Shown here one piece after another: positions 23,386 through 34,100 of a stretch of 64,000 nucleotides of DNA. A model generated the notes under the pieces. It saw only the letters and a program-made list of their open reading frames with translations. It had not been told where the DNA came from and made no database searches. Source of the DNA: Tetradesmus obliquus (lineage: Eukaryota; Chlorophyta; Chlorophyceae; Sphaeropleales; Scenedesmaceae); NCBI GenBank assembly GCA_030272155.1, contig CP126198.1, forward strand, positions 4,836,001 through 4,900,000, given 5' to 3'. The number at the start of each line of letters is the position of its first letter. The stretch's first letter is position 1. Position numbers and translations under genes: made by a program.

Positions 23386-26300
23386 GCAGGTTCAACTACA
23401 GTCCGGAGTTCCTGCAGTGGGCGCTGCAGCCGCCCGGCTACCAGCGCGACTGGCACGTGGGCGTGCGCGTGAAGGGCAGCAACAAGCTGGTGGCTTTCAT
23501 CAGCGGCATCCCTGCCAGCATACGGGTCAGATTTTATAATGTGATTCCGTATGTAGTGTAGAGTACATTCAATTGATTGAGTACAGCTGATGGTCAAGAT
23601 CTTGGTGCAATGGATTGTGTACGGTAGCAGCTGGTGGCCTTCATCAGTGGCATACCAGCCAGCATACGGGTGAGCCGGTTGTGCTTTGAGTGCAGTAAAG
23701 CTGGTGGTCAAGTTCTTTGTGCAGTTTATTGTGTTCAGCAACAAGCTGGCGGCCTTCATCAGCGGCATCCCTGCCAGCATACGGGTGAGATTACTATTAT
23801 GCGATTCAGTATGTAGTGCAGAGTACATTGATTGACTGAGTACAGCTGATGGTCATGTTCTTGGTGCAGTGGATTGTGTACATTAGCAGCTGGTGGCCTT
23901 CATCAGCGGCATCCCAGCCAGCATACGGGTGAGCCAGTTGTGCTTTTGAGTGCAGTAAAGCTGGTGGTCAAGTTCTTTGTGCAGTGTATTGTGGTCAGTA
24001 GCAGCTGGTGGCCTTCATCAGCGGCATACCAGCCAGCATACGGGTGAGCGGCATGTAGTATAGAATACAGTGAATAGTGTCTAGTACATGGTTGCGCTAC
24101 ACTAAGTAAGTTGTGTACAGTAGCAGCTGGTGGCCTTCATTAGCGGCATCCCAACCAGCATACGGGTGAGCTGGCATGCAGTACAGCTGATGCTCAAGTT
24201 CTTGGTGTGGGGTATCGTGTTCAGTAGCAGCTGGTGGCCTTCATCAGCGGCATATGGGTGAGCAGCTATGCAGCAGTTTCCTAGCAGCTGCGGCAGCTGT
24301 GAGGCTGTGGCACTTGAAGGCAGTTGTTGTGGCTATGCTCTTTCTGCTGAGCAGAGGTCATCTTAAGATGGTCTCGGCACGAGACCAGGGCAACAGAGAC
24401 AGCAGCAGGTGCACTTGTTGCCTGAGGTTTTGCAACCGGCTACAGCAAGGCGCGAGGGCTACGGCCCAACTTCTACTGCTGCAAGTGACTCTGCTGCTGC
24501 TGCCGCTGCCGCTGCCGCCCCTGCTGCAGGCCAACGGCAAGCCTGTGCCTGCCGTTGAGATCAACTTCCTGTGCGTGCTCAAGAAGCTGCGCAGCAAGCG
24601 GCTGGCGCCAGTACTCATCAAGGTGGGTGACAGCTGGCAGCAGCAGCAGCAGCAGCAGCAAAGACTGCAAGCAGCGCAGGTGTCAGCATTAGCAAGCGGC
24701 TGGCGCCAGTGCTCGGCAAGGTGGGCGACAGCTGGCAGCAGCAACAGCCACAGCAGCAGCTACTGCAAGCAGCCCAGATATGAGCATCAGCAAGCGGCTG
24801 GCGCCAGTGCTCATCAAGGTGGGTGACAGCTGGCACAGCTGGCAGCAGCAGCAGCAGCAGTGAGTGCGAGCCAAACTCTTCCTTGTATCACCTTACATTT
24901 TCCTGGTGTCTTCCTTGTAACTTGTTCTCACGTTGGGTTTGCTTGTGTCTGGCCTCGCAGGAGATCACGCGGCGCGTGAACCTGCGTGGCATCTGGCAGG
25001 CGGCTTACACGGCGGGCGTGGTGCTGCCGCGGCCGGTGTGCGGCTGCCGCTACTGGCACCGCAGCCTCAACCCCAAGAAGCTCATCGAAGTGCGCTTCAG
25101 CAGCCTGCAGGTGCGGCAATGTGTCAGGTGGCGCGGCCATTTCACAGGTGCCAGCTGAGTGACAGGAACTTGCAGAACAATTGCAGCTGCTTTCAAATCT
25201 CGTCTTCTGGATCTGTGATGTGTCACGCTTGTGTTGCCTGCAGCCGCGCATGACCATGGCGCCGGCGCGCACCATCAAGCTGTACCGCCCGCATGCACGA
25301 GACGGCTGACCCTCATCGTTGTTGGTAAAATTTCTGCTGACTATGATCGTTGGGTTGCTGCCTGCAGCCGCGCATGACCATGGCCCGCACCATCAAGCTG
25401 CACCAGCTGCAAGCATGCGGCTGCTGATTTCCTTCTCTCAATTCAAACTTTCTGCTGATTCCTGTGGGTTGCTGCCTGAAGCCGCGCATGACCATGGCGC
25501 GCACCATCAAGCTGTACAGGCTGCCCGCAAGCACAACCACGCCGGGGCTGCGGCCCATGGAGGCCCGCGACACGGCAGCGGTAACAGAGCTGCTCAACGG
25601 CCACCTGGCGCAGTTCAAGCTCACGCAGCACTTCTCAGAAGATGAGGTTGCGCACTGGTGAGCGCTAGGCCTTTTGATGGTCAAAAGTGGCAAACTTGAC
25701 AGATATTACCAGGGCGCGCAGAGTGTGTATGTGTGACGTCAGCTGGTGACCAAGTCAGGTGCTGATTGTATCTGCAGAGTTGCATTGTACGTGCCGGGTT
25801 GGTGCAGCGTAAAGCTCCCAGCGCAACCAGGGTGCTGGCAGTTGCGCTGCTCAATGGCCACCTGGCGCAGTTCAAGCTCACGCAGCACTTCTCCGAGGAT
25901 GAGGTGGCGCACTGGTGAGCGAGCGCAGCATTGGCGGGATGTTGACTGATTTTGTGACTGATGTGTGATAGGTTTTGCGAGTGTGTGATTTGGCGTACGA
26001 TCTGTGTCTCTGGTGTGACGTCAGCCGATCATGCAGCAACAGTCTGGTGCAGCCGGCGCTGCTCGGTAAGGCTGGCGTCTCCAACTGTTGAGCAACGCCT
26101 CGTCTCTGCTGTTCATGTGTGTGCATTTTGCCGCAGGTTCCTGCCGCAGCCTCTGGTGGTTGACACATATGTAGTGGACAGCCAGCTGGCACAGCAGCAG
26201 CAGCAGCAGCAGTCGTCAGAAGCGCAGCAGCTGCCCGCAGGAGCAGCAGACGCAGCAGCACCCAGCAGCAGCAGCAGCAGCAGCAACGGCGCAGGCAGCA

Positions 26301-27068
26301 GCAGCAGCAGCAGCAGCATTGTCAGCGTGGTAAGCTTCTACACGCTGCCGTCATCTGTGCTGGGCCATGAGGAGCACAATGAGCTGCGGGCAGCCTACAT
26401 GTTCTACACAGGTGAGCCGGCAGCCAGGCAGACAGCTGCACAATGTTGACAGAGAGGTCGCATGGTGCATGCAAGTATCCTGATCATAATCGACCGGAGT
26501 GATGTGTGAGGCAACCGGGATCAGAGGGGAAGGAGCTGCTGCTGCTGCTGCTGCTGCTTCTGCTGCTGCATTGCGTCTTACTGGGCAAGAGCTGCCATTG
26601 TTTGCAGTGGCATTCGAACTGCAAACGGGTGTTGACCGCAAGTGCTGCTCGCTTGGCTCAGGTACTACTGGTAGGCCGTGCTGCATCTGGACCAATGCAG
26701 CAGTTCATGTGGTCAACGTGTGCGTATGTTACTTCCTTTCTGCTGTGGCACACAGCCATGCCGAGCATGCACGCTGCTATGACAGTCCCGCCGCCACTGC
26801 CTGTCTCTGTGCCTCTCGTCGGCTCCCCTTCTGCACTCCCGCAGTGCCCGGCCCCACGCCGCTGACTCAGCTGATGCAGGACGCGCTCACCCTGGCTGCT
26901 GGCAAGGGCTATGACGTGTTCAATGCACTGGACCTGATGGACAATGCCAGCTTCCTGAAGGAGCTGAAGTTTGGCATTGGGGATGGCGCGCTGCAGTACT
27001 ACCTGTACAACTGGCGCATGGCTAACACGCCGCTGCAGCCCAAGGAGCTGGGGCTGATCCTGCTGTGA
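21219..27068 (+). CDS. NMT1: glycylpeptide N-tetradecanoyltransferase (N-myristoyltransferase), 10 exons
   Basis: Exons 21219-21401, 21795-21871, 22295-22343, 22654-22706, 23390-23525, 24530-24622, 24961-25110, 25482-25657, 26137-26411, 26845-27068, giving 471 residues. Family blocks in order: [168 protein letters not shown], ending GLILL. NMTs transfer myristate from myristoyl-CoA to N-terminal Gly of proteins in the cytosol; the C-terminal carboxylate takes part in catalysis, and a short Leu end is kept here. Oddities: a Gln/Ser-rich insert of about 45 residues in exon 9, Leu where the family signature has His (NFLCVLKK), and arrays of partial exon copies in introns 4, 5, 6, 7 and 8. Confidence 0.95.
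21528..21709 (+). repeat. two-copy tandem repeat (89 bp) in NMT intron 1
   Basis: The units begin at 21528 and 21617 (tcaacccttaaagctttgcc) and differ at only a few positions. They lie wholly within the intron. Confidence 0.9.
22740..23420 (+). repeat. NMT intron 4: CAG-rich repeats and copies of the start of exon 5
   Basis: Bases 22740-23030 consist of degenerate agcagcag / gctagcagcat / cttcagcagggc repeats. They are followed by three copies of the exon-5 5' end ([11 protein letters not shown]), at about 23159, 23277 and the true exon at 23390. The first two are preceded or followed by CTG runs (23231-23270 and 23348-23384). The 23277 copy has a good gtgcag acceptor but an in-frame TAG after the Phe-Leu codons, so it cannot replace exon 5. 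Confidence 0.8.
23483..24258 (+). repeat. array of 7 copies of the 3' end of NMT exon 5
   Basis: The true end ([13 protein letters not shown], then GT) at 23487-23525 is repeated at 23631-23669, 23746-23784, 23890-23928, 24005-24043, 24127-24165 and 24231-24257. Nearly all are preceded by an AG acceptor (usually gtagcag) and followed by GGGTGAG donors. Five copies are exactly 39 nt and the last is 27 nt, all phase 0 like the exon-5 boundary. The spacers are also repetitive (gagtgcagtaaagctggtgg). Confidence 0.9.
24697..24818 (+). repeat. two downstream copies of the 3' end of NMT exon 6 (24-nt cassettes)
   Basis: The end of exon 6 (RLAPVLIK, donor GTGGGT) at 24599-24622 recurs at 24697-24720 and 24795-24818. 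Each copy follows AAG and is followed by a GTGGG donor. Both are 24 nt and phase 0. The repeat unit also includes the gacagctggcagcagcag tail. Confidence 0.85.
25244..25914 (+). repeat. copies of both ends of NMT exon 8
   Basis: The exon-8 start ([11 protein letters not shown]) occurs at 25244, 25368 and 25482. The first two follow canonical cctgcag acceptors, while the copy that continues into the full exon follows cctgaag. The exon-8 3' end ([21 protein letters not shown] plus GTGAGC donor) is copied at about 25840-25914 downstream of the true end at 25657. Confidence 0.8.
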
Positions 27069-28186
27069 TTCGAATGTGTTGCAGATGGGAGTGTTGACCG
27101 AGAGGGTAAAGTTGGTAGCATGCAAGCAGGATGTGTGCGGCGATGGGTACAGCAGGGGCGGGTGGTCCTGCTGTGTGATGGTGAGGTTGATAGCGTCCTG
27201 CAAGTGCTGCTGGGTGGTGCGGGGAGCAGCGGCTCTCTTGCTGGCAGTCAGCCAGCAGTCAGCAGCCGAAAGCGGCTGCATCTCATCCTCTGTGTGCAGA
27301 TGCATCCTGTAAATATCCGGATGGCCGCCACCATTGCAGCGATGGTCACTGCAGCTTGCTGTGTGTAGGACCCGCAGGCAGTGCAAGTGTTGCCAGGTCT
27401 AGGTGCTGTCGGAGTTCACAGGCGTCCAAACAGCTGCTGGGTGCAGTCGGAGCACCTTCCGAACGTACAGTAGTATCTTCCAGTTCGCCTTGTGTTCAGC
27501 ATGCTTGTGCAGGGCGCTGTGATGAGTGTGTACTGGTCGTACTGCAGCTTCAACTGTGCTCTCGGAGTGGACTACTGTGTCAACAGCACTGCCAGCTGTT
27601 TCAGGAATCTCTTAGCAGTCAAGCGAGCATTTGTGGCATACTTGGCTCTGCTTCAAGCAGATTCATCATCAGCCAACCATCGCAGCTGAGTGGGTCGTCA
27701 TGGTGACAAGCTCAGCGAGCTGAATTCAGATTTTAAAAGACAAACAAAGTTGCCGAATCATCAGCGAAAAAGTAAAATACCCGCTTTCCCACTTTTCCTG
27801 ATATTGAGCCAGCCTCGGACCGGAGATTACATCCCTCATCAGCGAAGCTTGCACCGGCAATGCATTTCAGTAACAATTGCTTGCAAACAACTTAGGAAGC
27901 ATGAAGCCCCTTTGTCACGTTGTGGTGTTGAGTGTTTGTGTGGGCTGACGACGAGTCATTGATTTCTCACTGCAGCAGCACACGCTTGCACTTTCCGTTT
28001 GGTGATTTGGTGTTAGATCGAAACAATTGCTGTGCCTGAAAGCTTCGGCATACACACCGAATCAGTCAAGCCTTGATACTGGTGCATGGGCAAGCAGGTC
28101 TTCGCAGCACATCTAGAGAAGAAGAAACGCAGACTGGTAGCTGGCCTCCCTTGAGAGCCAGTGCCGTGGCGGTGGCCAACGGGGCC
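27069..28186. other. intergenic region between NMT and OGT
   Basis: NMT 3' UTR and OGT promoter/5' UTR. A TGTAA string at 27308-27312 is the only candidate poly(A) signal near the NMT stop. Bases 27700-28070 are clearly more AT-rich than the neighbouring exons. No gene is supported. Confidence 0.4.
27308..27312 (+). terminator. candidate green-algal poly(A) signal for NMT
   Basis: TGTAA lies about 240 nt after the NMT stop codon. TGTAA is the common polyadenylation signal of chlorophyte algae; its use here is inferred only from position. Confidence 0.3.
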
Positions 28187-31100
28187 ATGCTCTGCGTTGC
28201 TCAGCCCGCAGCGGCGCAGGCGATGTTTCCGCTGCTGGGATTTATCAAGGAGGAGCAGGTGTGCTGCTGTTTCCAGTCTGGAAGCTTCGCTGAAGGGTGC
28301 TCTCTTGCCTCACGCTGCTTGCTCACACCCTCGGCGCCCGATCTGCAGGCATCTGGGCCTTCAGTGGTGCATTCCAGCTATCAAGCAATGAATATTGCGG
28401 CCGCAGCAGCATCGGCGGGGCTGTCGCAGCAGCGGATCCATTTGGAGCAGTCTCAGCTGTATGCTGGCCTGCAAGCAGTCAGTCTTGCACCAGCCTCGCA
28501 AGGTGAAGCCCGCACCTGTTGATAAATTGCTATGCAGCACACATCAGGAGTTGCCTAGGACTGTGTGGGCAGTGCAGCGGCTGGCAGTGGGGAATGCTGT
28601 GCAGGTCGCTGCTGCTGTGGCATGCCTGCAGCACCATCCACGTGCCATCCACGTGCACGTTGCAGGATGCTTGTGAAGAGCATGAATAGCTAGCAACTGC
28701 CGGATGTAAGACTGCGTAGTCACGCAGGAGCACAGCCTGCGCTGCAGCCTGTCAGCGTGCACCATGCGCTTTCCTGCAGCTTCTGGATCACCAGCGGGCT
28801 TACGCAGCGCAAATGCACACGCGGGGCCCAGCTAGTGCCTCGTATTTGCAGCACTGCTTGTTTTCAGTGCAGTGCAGGCATCAGCAAAGCGTAGTGTGCA
28901 CTGCTTGGACAGGTGACACACCTGCAGGGTGCAATCCGCAGCACAGCACACCTGGCCGTACCCGCATGCCACGCAGCAGCTGTTGTTGGCTGCAGCACAC
29001 ACGCATGCATGTCCAAGGGTTTCGCCGGACTGCAGTTCTCTAACTAGTGCACGCATTGCTGCTGCTGTGTTCGCTGCTGCTGCCGTTTACTGCAGCTGCA
29101 GAGCTGGCAGCAGCACCCAACCTTGAGCTGCTGCTGAAAGAGGCAACAGAGGCGTACAGGGCAGGAGACTACAACAGGGCGCTTGCACTGTGCCAGCCGG
29201 TGCGTGCATTACTGGAAGCAGTAGCAGCAGCGGCGGCAGCAGCAGGCTTGGCGTGCGCAGCAGCAGGAGCGGCTGGTTGGGAGCAGCAGCAGGCTGCAGC
29301 AGGATGCATGCGAGCTGCTGCTGATCGTTGCAAAGCGGCAGTAGCAATTGCAGCAGCGGATGACTTGACAGCATGTCCTACGACATGAGAGAATTCAATG
29401 GGGTCAACTGGAGATAGGGCGGCAGCAGCAATAAAATTTGAATTGGCAAAATGAAATGGAGGCTTTCAGGCGGCAGCAGCAGCAAGGGCATCTCCAGTCA
29501 GCGGCAGAACACGGTCAGTGGCAGGAACACGAGAGTGCGCAATGCAGCTAACAGCGGGTTCAACAGTAGTAGTAACAGATGAGCTGCTGGGTGCGCATGA
29601 CGCCTCTGCTGCTGCTGCTGCTGTTGTGTTGCGCGATTGCAGGTGTCTGCTGCGCTGCCCAACCGTGCAGACGTGCTGCTGCTGATGGGCGCTATCTGCT
29701 ACCAGCTCAAGGACTACCAGCAGTGCATTGCCTACAACGACAGGTGCGGATACCGTGATGCAGTGCTGCTGCTGCTGCCGCCGCTGGACATGCCACATCA
29801 AGAGTTGCGGCTGCGAACGACAAGTAGCGTGCTGGATGAGTATGCCGGTTATGGCTTCTGCTGTTGCTGCTGGATATGCGACATCAAGATGCATTGCTGT
29901 GAACACCAGCGTGCTAAGCTCATATCCTGTGTGTATCGCTGCTGCCGCTGCTGCCAATCTGCAGGTGCATTCTGATCGACCCCAACCTGGCGGAGGCGCA
30001 TGCCAGCCATATCGCAGCACCCAACACTGTGCTAAATTAGCATGTTTCGCTGCTGCTGCTGTTGATGCTGCTGCTGCTGCTGCTGCTGCTGCTGTCTCAT
30101 CACCACCAGGTGCATTCTGATCGACCCCAACCTGGCCGAGGCGCACGCCAACCTGGCCAACGCACTGCAGCAGCTGGGCAACATTGACATGGCTGTTGTC
30201 TACTACCAGTCAGCGCTGCGGCTGAAGCCCTTCTTCACAGATGCTTACAACAACATGGCGTCTGCGCTGGTGGCCAAGGGCTTGATTCCAGAGGCAATGG
30301 ATTGCTACATGCAGGCGCTGAGGGTGAACCCGCGCCTGGTGGACGTGCACAACAACTTGGGAGACCTGTGGCGCGCACAGGTGGGTTTGCAGATGGCTTG
30401 TGACTGTTTAGGTGTGGATTCCTTGTTGGTGCTGAGGGTGAACCCGCGCCTGGTGGACGTGCACAACAACCTGGGCGACCTCTGGCGTGCACAGGTGTGT
30501 GTTGGTGTTGTTGCAGCTGCAGCGCAGTAGTGCACGCACAGCGCAGGCATGCAGCGCACTCGTACACATTACACCTGCATGCACTGACCGTTGTGTCGCA
30601 TTTGCATCCTGCCGCATTGCCGGGCGTGCTGGGGCCGTGATTTACCTTGGTTCAAACACTGCTTTTCTGTTGTTGCCTGCAGGGCGTGCTGGGCCGTGCT
30701 GCTGCGCAGCAGTGCTACCTTGAGGCGCTGCGCCTGGACATGCTGTACGCGCCAGCCTGGCGGGGCCTGGGCGACCTGCTGCGGGAGAGCGGGGAGCTGG
30801 TGCAGGTGCGGGGTGGGATGCGTTGAGTTTCTATGTTCTTCCATGTTGAATGATTTTTGTTTGCGCCTTGTACAACACGCCTTTGTGCCGACTACCTTTG
30901 GCGACGCCTCAACCGCATTGCTTCATCGATATCAATTTCCCGAACATATGCATCACGCCTTATGCCTACTTGAATGATGCTGTCCTGCAGGCGCTGTCCT
31001 GCTACCAAGAAGCCGTGCGTCTGCGGCCCCGCTACGGCGACGCCTTCACCGGCATGGGCGTTGTCTTGAAGGAGCTGCAGCGGCGGCCGGAGGCGGAGGC

Positions 31101-34100
31101 GTGCTTTGAGGCCGTGGTGCGGCTGCGGCCGGGCTGCGCGCTGGCACTCGGCAACCTGGCAGGTGCGTGCGGGCATGTTGGGCACGTTAAAACGCATCGA
31201 AGCCGTTTCTTGTCTGGTTGCCATGGCAGCGGTGTGCCGCGCCGTCAGCGGTGTTGGTTGCTGTCACCTTAATCTTGCATGCAGCCACTGGCCCTGTGGG
31301 GTCGGCTGTTGCTGCAAGAAATGCGTGAAACACGACGCCCTGGCTGATGGATTGCTGTGCTGTTCCCTCTTGTTTCTGTCTGCAGGCATGATGTACGAGC
31401 AGGGCAAGCTGGATGCAGCCATCAGCATGTACCACAAGGCCCTCACCATCGAGCCAAGCTTCCCGGAGGCTTACAACAACCTCGGCAATGCGCTGCGCGA
31501 GGCCGGCCGCTACGACGAAGCCATCGCCTGCTACAGCGCATGCATCCAGCTGCAGTACAGCAAGGCACTACAGCAGGCGCAGCTGCAGCATCTGCCGATG
31601 CAGCCGGATATGGCAGCAGCACTCGCAGCAGCAGGCAGCGGTGTAACAGTCAGCATTCAGGGGCTTCCCGGATTAGCTGCGCCAGGCAGCAACAGCACGA
31701 TTGTGTCTGTTACAGCAGCCGGGGGTGGCAGCAGCGGACTCATGTCTGGGCTTGCGGCAGTTGTGGCGAGCCGCCCGCCGGCACTGCTGCTGCCGCCGGC
31801 TGTTGCGCAGCGCGTGAGCGTGGCGTATAACAACCTTGGAGGCATTTTGAAGATGATGGGTCAGGCCATGGCTGCGATTGCATGCTATGAACAAGTCGTG
31901 CTGCTGCAACCAGACTCACCAGAGGGCCACACCAATCTGGCCAGTGCATACAAAGATGCAGCGCGGCATGATGTGGCGATCCAGAGCTACCGCCGGGCCC
32001 TCACGCTTCGCCCGGACTTCCCAGAGGCCTTTGCAAACTACGTGCACAGCCTGCAGTGCGTCTGCGACTGGGGAGAGCGCCCGGCGCTGTTTGCGCGCCT
32101 CGAGGCGGAAGTGCGGCGCGATTTGGGCGCAGGACGCCTCCCGAGCGTACAGCCCTTCCATGCAATGGCCTATCCGTTTTCGGCGGAGCTTGCGCTGGCT
32201 ATCAGCATGCGGTATGCAGAGCATTGCAGCCTTGCTGCTTCGAGGCTGGGTTTGCCGGCGCTGCCGCACCCGCCTGCGGTGCCGCTGGCGCCCGGGCAGC
32301 GGCTGCGCGTTGCGTATGTGAGCAGCGATTTCGGCAACCACCCGCTGAGCCATTTGATGGGCAGCGTGTTTGGCCTACACGACCGCAGCAAGGTGAGTTT
32401 TCTTTTCTGTTTGTGGTATTGCTTGCTTCAGGGATCAATGCTTTTGTTGCGCGGTGGTGTCAACAGGTGACTGCTTTGTATGCATTCCAATGCTTTGCGC
32501 CTCCCTTTTCATCTTCACTAGCCCATCTGCTCATCTGCTTTGTTCCCTCTTGTGCCTGCCTGCTGTGCCTTCTACCGCCAGGTGGAGGTGCTCTGCTACG
32601 CGCTGTCCCCAAGCGATGGCAGCGAGTGGCGGCTGCGCATCGAGGCAGAAGCCGAGCACTTCCTAGACGCCTCAGCCCGGTCTGTTGCTGACATCTTGTC
32701 CTGCTGTTTCCGCCCTGCTGCCTGTCTGTCTCATACGCAGGTGGAGGTGTTCTGCTATGCTCTCAGCCCCAGCGACGGCAGCGAGTGGCGCCTGCGCATC
32801 GAGGCAGAAGCCGAGCACTTCCTGGACGCCTCAGCCTGGTCTGTGGCTGACATCGCTCGCCGCATCAGCGCGGACGGCATCCACGTGGCAGTCAATCTGA
32901 ACGGCTACACCAAGGGCGCGAGGAATGAGATCTTTGCGCTGCGGCCTGCGCCGGTGCAGGCCAGTTACATGGGCTTCCCCGCAACCACAGGTGAGTAAAG
33001 CAAATCAGTGCGTGCAGCTGCTGTTGCGCCTTGATTTCCGCAGCCAGGGTTTGGGTTCTAGCAGCGTGGTGGCGTGTGGTCATCATCATGCACAGCGGGC
33101 CTACCTGTTTGGTGCAGGTGTATACACATGTGTGGCTGGCTGGCTTTGTCATGCTTTACACAGCTGAAACAGTGGTGTTTCTTTCAAAAGCATTAGGCAT
33201 TGGCTGACTGAATGAATGTGCACATTCGCTGCTGCTGCCTTGCATTTCACATCCACAGGCGCGCCGTTCCTGCCGTACCTCATCACGGACAAGGTGGTGG
33301 CGCCGCCTCAGCTGGCGCACTGCTACAGTGAGAAGCTGGCGCTCATGCCCAACTGCTACTTTGTCAACGACTACAAGCGCTGCCACAGGTGCGGCTGTGT
33401 GTTGTGTTTTGGTCGTCTGTCAGGCGGTGGCTGTCCCTTTCTGGACATGAAACACTGCATGCCCGGTAGCACACGTATAACCTACCTATGTTCTGATTTG
33501 TAAGACCAGCAGTACCATCGGCTCCGCCCAGCACCACTTACCGTCAAGCTATGTGCAGCCAGCTATGAACACGTGCCTGCGGCAACCAAACTCATTGACC
33601 TGCGCTGCCCCTGTGCTGCACATCTGCAGGGTTGTGCTCAACAAGGCGCTTCTGCCCAGGAGGAGTGAGTCTGGGCTCCCCGAGGACAAGGTTGTCTTCT
33701 CCTGCATCAACTTCGTAACCAAAGTAATTGCTGCTGCTGCTGCTGCTGCTGCTGCTGTGCTGCTGATGCAATTCTTCAGGGACGTGCTGAACAAGGCGCT
33801 GCTGCCCAGGAGGAGTGAGTTTGGCCTGCCCGAAGACAAGGTCATCTTCTCCTGCAGCAACCAGCTGTACAAGTACGATCCCGACACCTTCACCACCTGG
33901 TGCAACATCCTCAAGCGCGTGCCAGACAGGTGAGCAGTGAGGAGGAGAGTGATAGATGTGGCAATGAAGGTGTGCGTGTATTTTTGGCAGTGACCTCATT
34001 ACTGTGTAACCTTCACCACATGGTGCAACATCCTGAAGCGCATGCCCGACAGGGAAGAACGCGTGTGCCTCCCTCTCTGCTCGCATGCATAGCAGCTTCA

